NCBI GenBank assembly: GCA_003094535.1
Contig: NATV01000117.1
Span: 1 to 64,000 of the forward strand
Direction of reading: 5' to 3'
Source: a gamma proteobacterium symbiont of Ctena orbiculata
GTDB lineage: Bacteria > Pseudomonadota > Gammaproteobacteria > Chromatiales > Chromatiaceae
Length of the DNA stretch: 64,000 bases
Shown piece after piece: positions 59,510-64,000 of this stretch. A program made the position numbers and the translations under genes. The first letter of the stretch is position 1. Every line of letters begins with the position of its first letter. The notes under the pieces were generated by a model. It had not been told where the DNA came from and searched no databases. It saw only the letters and a list, made by a program, of their open reading frames with translations.

Positions 59510-59997
59510 CTGCAAATCCAGAGTGGTTACCTCCATTGGTGCAGATGGGGGATTACGGCGGCCATTGGGAAGCCTATTTGGAAGCGCTATATGGCTATTT
59601 CAAATCGGATTTTGTCGATAGTAAGCCGACCTTTGAGGGTCGCAAACTGGCATTAAAGCGGCATCCACTGTCCCAGGGTAAGGAGGCCACTTTCTGGCAT
59701 TTCATATCGGAAGGAGCCAATGAAGATGAGCGGACGCCGGACTTCCGGCGGTGTGAGCGGATTCGCTGGCCAAGACCTGTAATCGACAATAGTGGTGATG
59801 GTCAGGTGAAGGTATGGCGGAACCAACGAGGCAGGGAAACTCGTATCTGTGTGTGGCTGGAAAGTGAGGATTACCTGGTCATTCTCGCAGACCGAGGGAA
59901 CTACCTGCTGCCATGGACAGCTTATCTGGTAGAGCAGCCACACCGGAGGAGAAAACTTCAGCGGGAATATGAGGCGTACTGGAAAACCCAGCCCTGA
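59506..59997 (+). CDS. Unknown protein coupled to DUF3800
   Basis: 163 residues, basic, soluble. Features: GDYGGHWEAYLEALYGYFKSD at the start (key GGHWEAYLEALY), EATFWHFISEG, and ICVWLESEDYLVILADRGNY near the end. It overlaps the DUF3800 stop (ATGA), so the two are a likely functional pair. Not identified by me; the compact fold with conserved-looking Trp, His and Glu would suit an enzyme or inhibitor. Confidence 0.8.
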   Translation: MTANPEWLPPLVQMGDYGGHWEAYLEALYGYFKSDFVDSKPTFEGRKLALKRHPLSQGKEATFWHFISEGANEDERTPDFRRCERIRWPRPVIDNSGDGQVKVWRNQRGRETRICVWLESEDYLVILADRGNYLLPWTAYLVEQPHRRRKLQREYEAYWKTQP

Positions 59998-60004
59998 AAA
60001 GGCT

Positions 60005-60028
60005 GAGGCCGCCCCAGGGGACGGCCTC
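60005..60028 (+). terminator. Hairpin terminator after the eight-gene insert
   Basis: GAGGCCG (60005-60011) pairs with CGGCCTC (60022-60028), 10-base loop, 7 bp past the stop of the unknown gene. No strong T-run. It may partly separate the insert from hsdR. Confidence 0.55.
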
Positions 60029-60199
60029 GTTACTCCTTCTACACATGGTAGATGAGCTGTTCATATTATCGGCTCCAAGTGGGGAAAACTCAAGGGTTAA
60101 TTAGAAAACACTAACAAAGCGGGAAACTCGGAAGATGGGAAAAGCAAGAAATAACAAAGAGATATGGATGTCCTTTGCGGTCATAGAGGGCTTTCCTGC

Positions 60200-63100
60200 A
60201 TGACGACCTTGAACGAGGAAACCCAGGTCGAGCAGCCCCTGATCGAGCAACTCAAGGGCATGGCTTGGCAGTACCTGCCGGGCGATATCGATGTGCCCGA
60301 TTTCACCGAGCGGTCGAGCTTTCGCGAGGTGCTGCTGCACGGTCGGATGCTGGCAGCGCTAAAGCGAATCAACTTGGACGACGCCGGCCAGCCCTGGCTG
60401 GATGTCAGCCGGGCGAATCAAGCCCTCGGGCATCTGGAGCGGCTGGGCGCGAATAAGCTGATGGAAGCCAACCAGCTCGCCACCGAACTGCTACTCAAGG
60501 GGACCTCGGTTGAGGCACCAGCTGATGACGCCAGCAACCGAGAGCGTTCCGTGAAGTTCATCGACTTCGATCACCCTGAGCGTAACGACTTCCTCGTTAT
60601 CAACCAGTTCCGTGTAGACCCGCCTTGGGCAGTGGGCGGCAAGGGTTTCATCATCCCCGACCTTGTACTGTTTGTTAACGGTATTCCGTTGGTCGTGATC
60701 GAGTGCAAAAGCCCCTCTGCCACAAACCCTATGGAGGAGGCGATCAACCAGCTGATGCGCTATGCCAACCAGCGTGACTGGGTGGAGCAGGACGAGGGTG
60801 CTGAGCGGCTGTTCCATTACAACCAGTTCACAGTGGCCACCTTCGGTTATCAGGCCCGCGTCGGTACCTTTACCGCTACACCGGAGCATTACCTGGAATG
60901 GAAGGACACCAGCCCGGTGGCGATGGAGGAAGTCTGTCGCGAGCTGGGTGTAGACAAGCTCACCAGCCAGCAGACCCTCGTCGCCGGCACGCTGCGTCCG
61001 GCGCACCTGCTCGATATCGTTCGCAACTTCACCCTGTACCAGCAGGCCGGTGGCCGGACCATTAAGATCGTGGGGCGCTATCAGCAGTTTCGTGCGGTGC
61101 AAAAGGCGATCAAACGCCTGCAACAGGGCCAGACCCGCGCCCAGCACGGCGAAAGTGATCAACGGGGCGGCATCATCTGGCATACCCAAGGTTCCGGTAA
61201 GAGCCTGACCATGGTCTTTCTGGTGCGCAAGTTGCGCACCCTGCCGGATCTGCGCCGGTTCAAGGTCGTCATCGTCACCGACCGTACCGACCTTGAAAAA
61301 CAGCTCGCGGCCACCGCTACGCTCACCGATGAGACAGTACGCAAGGCCACCAGTACCCAAAGGCTCAAAGATTTACTCGGCCAGGAGGGGGCTGACCTGG
61401 TCTTCGCCATGATCCAAAAGTATCAGGAACGGGAGGATGCCGCCGAGGTCATCGCGTTCAACAAAGCGAAGGCCGAGGAACCGCAAACCGACTACGACAA
61501 GGTTGCCGAGGACGAAGGTGAGTATGACATCGAACCGGACCGACTGACGCTCGCTGATGCGGACTTTCCCGTTATCAATGAATCGGAATCCATCTTGGTG
61601 ATGGTGGACGAGGCGCACCGCTCCCAGGCCAGTCAGCTACACGCCAATCTCATGCGAGCCCTGCCCAACTGCGCCAAAATCGGTTTTACCGGTACCCCGA
61701 TTATCGTTGGTGATCGAAAGCGTACTCATGAGATCTTTGGCGATTTCATAGACCGCTACACGATCAAACAAGCGGAAGACGATGGGGCTACGTTGCCGAT
61801 CCTCTACGAAGGCCGAACAGCCGAGGGTGAAGTGGCCGACGGACGAGACCTTGACGAGCTTTTCGAGGACATGTTCCGTGGACACAGCCAGGAAGAACTG
61901 GAGGCGATCAAGGCCAAGTACGCCACCAAGGGCAACGTACTGGAAGCGCCGAAGATGATCGATGCCAAGGCTGAGGACATGCTGCGCCACTACGTCGGTA
62001 ACATCCTGCCGAACGGATTCAAGGCTCAGGTGGTAACCGTCAGCCGCCTCGCAGCAATCCGCTATGTGGAGGCCTTCCAGTTAGCCAAACAGGAGCTGCT
62101 AAAGAGCTTGTCCATCCTTGATCCTGAATGGCTGGCTATGGATGCTGACGAACTTGAGCGACAGGATGAGCAAATTCAGTTTCTGGTCCGGGCACATCAC
62201 CACCGTGACACTATCGAACAACTCGATTTCGCCGTCGTCATCTCTGGCAGCCACAACGACGATCCGGCATGGAAAGAGTGGACGGACAAGTCGAAGCAGG
62301 ACGCCCGTATCGAACGTTTCAAAAAGCCGTTGTTTCACGAAGACCCGGCAAAGCGCGATGGATTGGCCTTTCTGATCGTCAAGAGCATGCTGTTGACCGG
62401 CTTTGATGCACCCATCGAACAGGCGCTCTATCTCGACCGCTCCATCCGCGACCATGATCTGCTGCAAGCTATCGCCCGCGTAAACCGGACCCATCCCAAC
62501 AAACACTGTGGTCTGGTCGTGGACTACTACGGCGTCGGACATCATCTGAAAGACGCATTGGCCGTTTATGCCGATGAGGATGTCACGGGTGCGCTGACCA
62601 GCATCAAAGATGAACTGCCGATTCTCTCTGATCGGCATCAACGGGTCGTAGCCGTGCTTACCGACCGGGGTGTAGCGGATATCAAGGATGTCGATGCCTG
62701 CGTTGATCTGCTGCGCAACAAAGCTGTGCGCGCCGAGTTTGTCGTCAAGCTTAAGAAGTTCCTGGAAAGTCTCGATGTTGTCATGCCGCGTCCGGAGGCG
62801 CTGCCTTACGTCCGCGATGCCAAGATACTGGGGTTCATCAACAAGGCGGCGGCCAACCTGTATCGTGACAATCAGCTAAACATCATGGGTTGTGGCGAAA
62901 AGGTACGACAACTTATCGATGAGCATATTGAATCGACGGGCATCGATCCGCGCGTGCCACCTATATCAATTCTGGCGGATGACTTTGAGGAGGCGGTTGG
63001 TCGCCATAAGTCTAAGCGTGCTCAGGCCTCTGAGATGGAACATGCTGCGCGATACCACATCCACAAGCATCTCAACGAGGACCCTATCTACTACAAAAAG

Positions 63101-63529
63101 CTGTCCGAGAAGTTAGAGGACATCCTCAAACAGTTTGCAGACCAGTGGGATGAACTGGTAGAGGCTTTGCGGGCATTCACGACCGAGGTGCAGGCTGGCC
63201 GCAAAGGCGATCCCACAGGCACAGGCTTGAAACTGGAAACCGAGGTGCCTTTCTTCGAGTTGCTTGCCGAAGAGGCTGACCTGAGTGGTTCACCCAGTAC
63301 CGAGACACTTACCAAGCTTGCAGGCACAACGGTCGAATTGGTCGATCACCTGAGCCAAGAAATTCGCCTTGTGGACTTCTGGCGCACGCCGGAAGCTCAG
63401 CGCAGGTTGCGGGGCTGGATTGTCGATTTCCTTGACGATAACGATCTTGTGCCGTTTGAGGCGCAGGAACGGTGTGCCGATCGAATCATCGAACTAGCGC
63501 GTAACCGGCATGCCTGGTTGACGCAATGA
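60200..63529 (+). CDS. hsdR: Type I restriction enzyme endonuclease/translocase subunit
   Basis: 1109 residues. N-terminal nuclease domain with Asp154 (PDLVLFVNG) and Glu168/Lys170 (VVIECKSP). SF2 translocase motor with Walker A HTQGSGKS, DEAHRSQ (II) and FTGTPI (III); C-terminal helical domain for HsdM contact. Translocates DNA and cuts after collision. ATG 60200 is chosen for the family start, though its Shine-Dalgarno (AGAGGG) is distant. Stop overlaps the next gene (ATGA). Confidence 0.96.
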   Translation: MTTLNEETQVEQPLIEQLKGMAWQYLPGDIDVPDFTERSSFREVLLHGRMLAALKRINLDDAGQPWLDVSRANQALGHLERLGANKLMEANQLATELLLKGTSVEAPADDASNRERSVKFIDFDHPERNDFLVINQFRVDPPWAVGGKGFIIPDLVLFVNGIPLVVIECKSPSATNPMEEAINQLMRYANQRDWVEQDEGAERLFHYNQFTVATFGYQARVGTFTATPEHYLEWKDTSPVAMEEVCRELGVDKLTSQQTLVAGTLRPAHLLDIVRNFTLYQQAGGRTIKIVGRYQQFRAVQKAIKRLQQGQTRAQHGESDQRGGIIWHTQGSGKSLTMVFLVRKLRTLPDLRRFKVVIVTDRTDLEKQLAATATLTDETVRKATSTQRLKDLLGQEGADLVFAMIQKYQEREDAAEVIAFNKAKAEEPQTDYDKVAEDEGEYDIEPDRLTLADADFPVINESESILVMVDEAHRSQASQLHANLMRALPNCAKIGFTGTPIIVGDRKRTHEIFGDFIDRYTIKQAEDDGATLPILYEGRTAEGEVADGRDLDELFEDMFRGHSQEELEAIKAKYATKGNVLEAPKMIDAKAEDMLRHYVGNILPNGFKAQVVTVSRLAAIRYVEAFQLAKQELLKSLSILDPEWLAMDADELERQDEQIQFLVRAHHHRDTIEQLDFAVVISGSHNDDPAWKEWTDKSKQDARIERFKKPLFHEDPAKRDGLAFLIVKSMLLTGFDAPIEQALYLDRSIRDHDLLQAIARVNRTHPNKHCGLVVDYYGVGHHLKDALAVYADEDVTGALTSIKDELPILSDRHQRVVAVLTDRGVADIKDVDACVDLLRNKAVRAEFVVKLKKFLESLDVVMPRPEALPYVRDAKILGFINKAAANLYRDNQLNIMGCGEKVRQLIDEHIESTGIDPRVPPISILADDFEEAVGRHKSKRAQASEMEHAARYHIHKHLNEDPIYYKKLSEKLEDILKQFADQWDELVEALRAFTTEVQAGRKGDPTGTGLKLETEVPFFELLAEEADLSGSPSTETLTKLAGTTVELVDHLSQEIRLVDFWRTPEAQRRLRGWIVDFLDDNDLVPFEAQERCADRIIELARNRHAWLTQ

Positions 63530-64000
63530 TTGAACAAGTCGAAATCGAGGAACTGACCTTCGAGGTCCGTCGTAGCCCGAAAAGAAAGACTATCGGCATT
63601 ACAGTGGACAGGGAGGGGGACCTGCGGCTGGACGTACCTGTAGGAGTGCCAAGATCGCTCATTGAGGACGTTGCCGAGGAAAAGCTCTTCTGGGTCTACA
63701 AAAAGTTGGCCGAGAAAGGGCTCTATCAGCGTCCGAGAAACCGTAAGGACTTCGTAAACGGCGAGGGCTTCTCGTACTTAGGCAGGAGCTACCGTTTACT
63801 TCTAACCAAAGATGGAGAGCCACTCGGAGAGAAGCCCCTCAAACTTGCCAATGGCCGCTTCTTGTTGCTTGCCAGTGAAAAAGGTCGCGCAAGGCGACAC
63901 TTCATTGACTGGTATCGAACAGTCGGGTCTGCGTGGCTCAGGAGGCGCGTAGAACTGTATCAGGAGCGCCTTAGTGTCCAACCGTCCAAAATTGAAGTTC
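63526..64000 (+). CDS. YgjP/DUF45-type metallopeptidase-like protein, 3' end outside window
   Basis: At least 158 residues, still open at the window end. Translation starts MIEQVEIEELTFEVRRSPKR and continues with KTIGITVDREGDLRLDVP and FSYLGRSYRLLL, the N-terminal half of the YgjP/DUF45 family. Its HExxH metallopeptidase motif would come after the cut. Such genes often follow hsdR in type I RM operons. Coupled to hsdR by ATGA. Confidence 0.8.
   Translation, partial: MIEQVEIEELTFEVRRSPKRKTIGITVDREGDLRLDVPVGVPRSLIEDVAEEKLFWVYKKLAEKGLYQRPRNRKDFVNGEGFSYLGRSYRLLLTKDGEPLGEKPLKLANGRFLLLASEKGRARRHFIDWYRTVGSAWLRRRVELYQERLSVQPSKIEV

Overview
The window looks like chromosome of a sulfur-oxidising gammaproteobacterium. 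It has the usual gammaproteobacterial gene neighbours (bamD, rluD, pgeF; the pil cluster with pilSR; nadE next to glnB; a GcvR-like regulator next to def). It also has a periplasmic sulfur block: soxYZ, an octaheme cytochrome fused to a cytochrome b, a triple rhodanese and a Gly/Tyr/Met-rich secreted protein. A lineage near the sulfur-oxidising Chromatiales is an inference from content; no search was run.

Layout. 1-8965 holds mainly housekeeping genes: the tail of a sensor kinase, ilvD, a small lipoprotein candidate, a Crp/Fnr regulator, purKE, a repeat-bounded non-coding element, and clpB behind a heat-shock-like promoter. 8966-12793 is visibly AT-richer and carries one large membrane protein fused to a spermidine-synthase-like domain. 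12794-22690 is a leftward type IV pilus block: PP0621-like gene, pilS, pilR, two tandem pilins, pilB, pilC, pilD, coaE. A near-consensus sigma-54 promoter lies before the first pilin. 22843-33869 is housekeeping: nadE, glnB, bamD, rluD, pgeF, gcvR-like, def, an acyltransferase, ugd, a degenerate HD-GYP protein and a VanZ-like protein. A tRNA-Pro(CGG) follows.

34217-39420 is the sulfur region. A triple rhodanese, an eight-heme tetrathionate-reductase-family cytochrome fused to a membrane cytochrome b, SoxY and SoxZ run leftward as one likely operon. A perfect FNR/Dnr-type palindrome (39404-39417) lies upstream. A secreted Met-rich repeat protein is encoded convergently. The Crp/Fnr protein at 3424-4128 lacks the FNR cysteine cluster but keeps the E..SR recognition residues, so it could bind that site. 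The simplest reading is a quinone-linked redox module acting on sulfur carried by SoxYZ, induced at low oxygen or by NO.

39515-47158 carries ispB, mutM, a Gld-type ABC exporter with auxiliary proteins, and hyuA. From about 47326 to past the window end is an integrated defence island. It starts with a tyrosine integrase, a DUF4224 protein and an XRE regulator. A type I restriction-modification locus follows, in which hsdM-hsdS and hsdR are separated by eight genes: a HEPN-like protein, a pentapeptide-repeat membrane protein, a minimal nucleotidyltransferase, a small unknown, a DUF4062/TIR-like protein, an Mrr-type endonuclease, a DUF3800 protein and an unknown. hsdR is translationally coupled to a YgjP/DUF45-type metallopeptidase gene cut by the window end.

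A dispersed repeat family built on CGCAAAT-type words recurs between genes (5874-6280, 28915-29103, 44997-45078, with half copies at 8970 and 31309).
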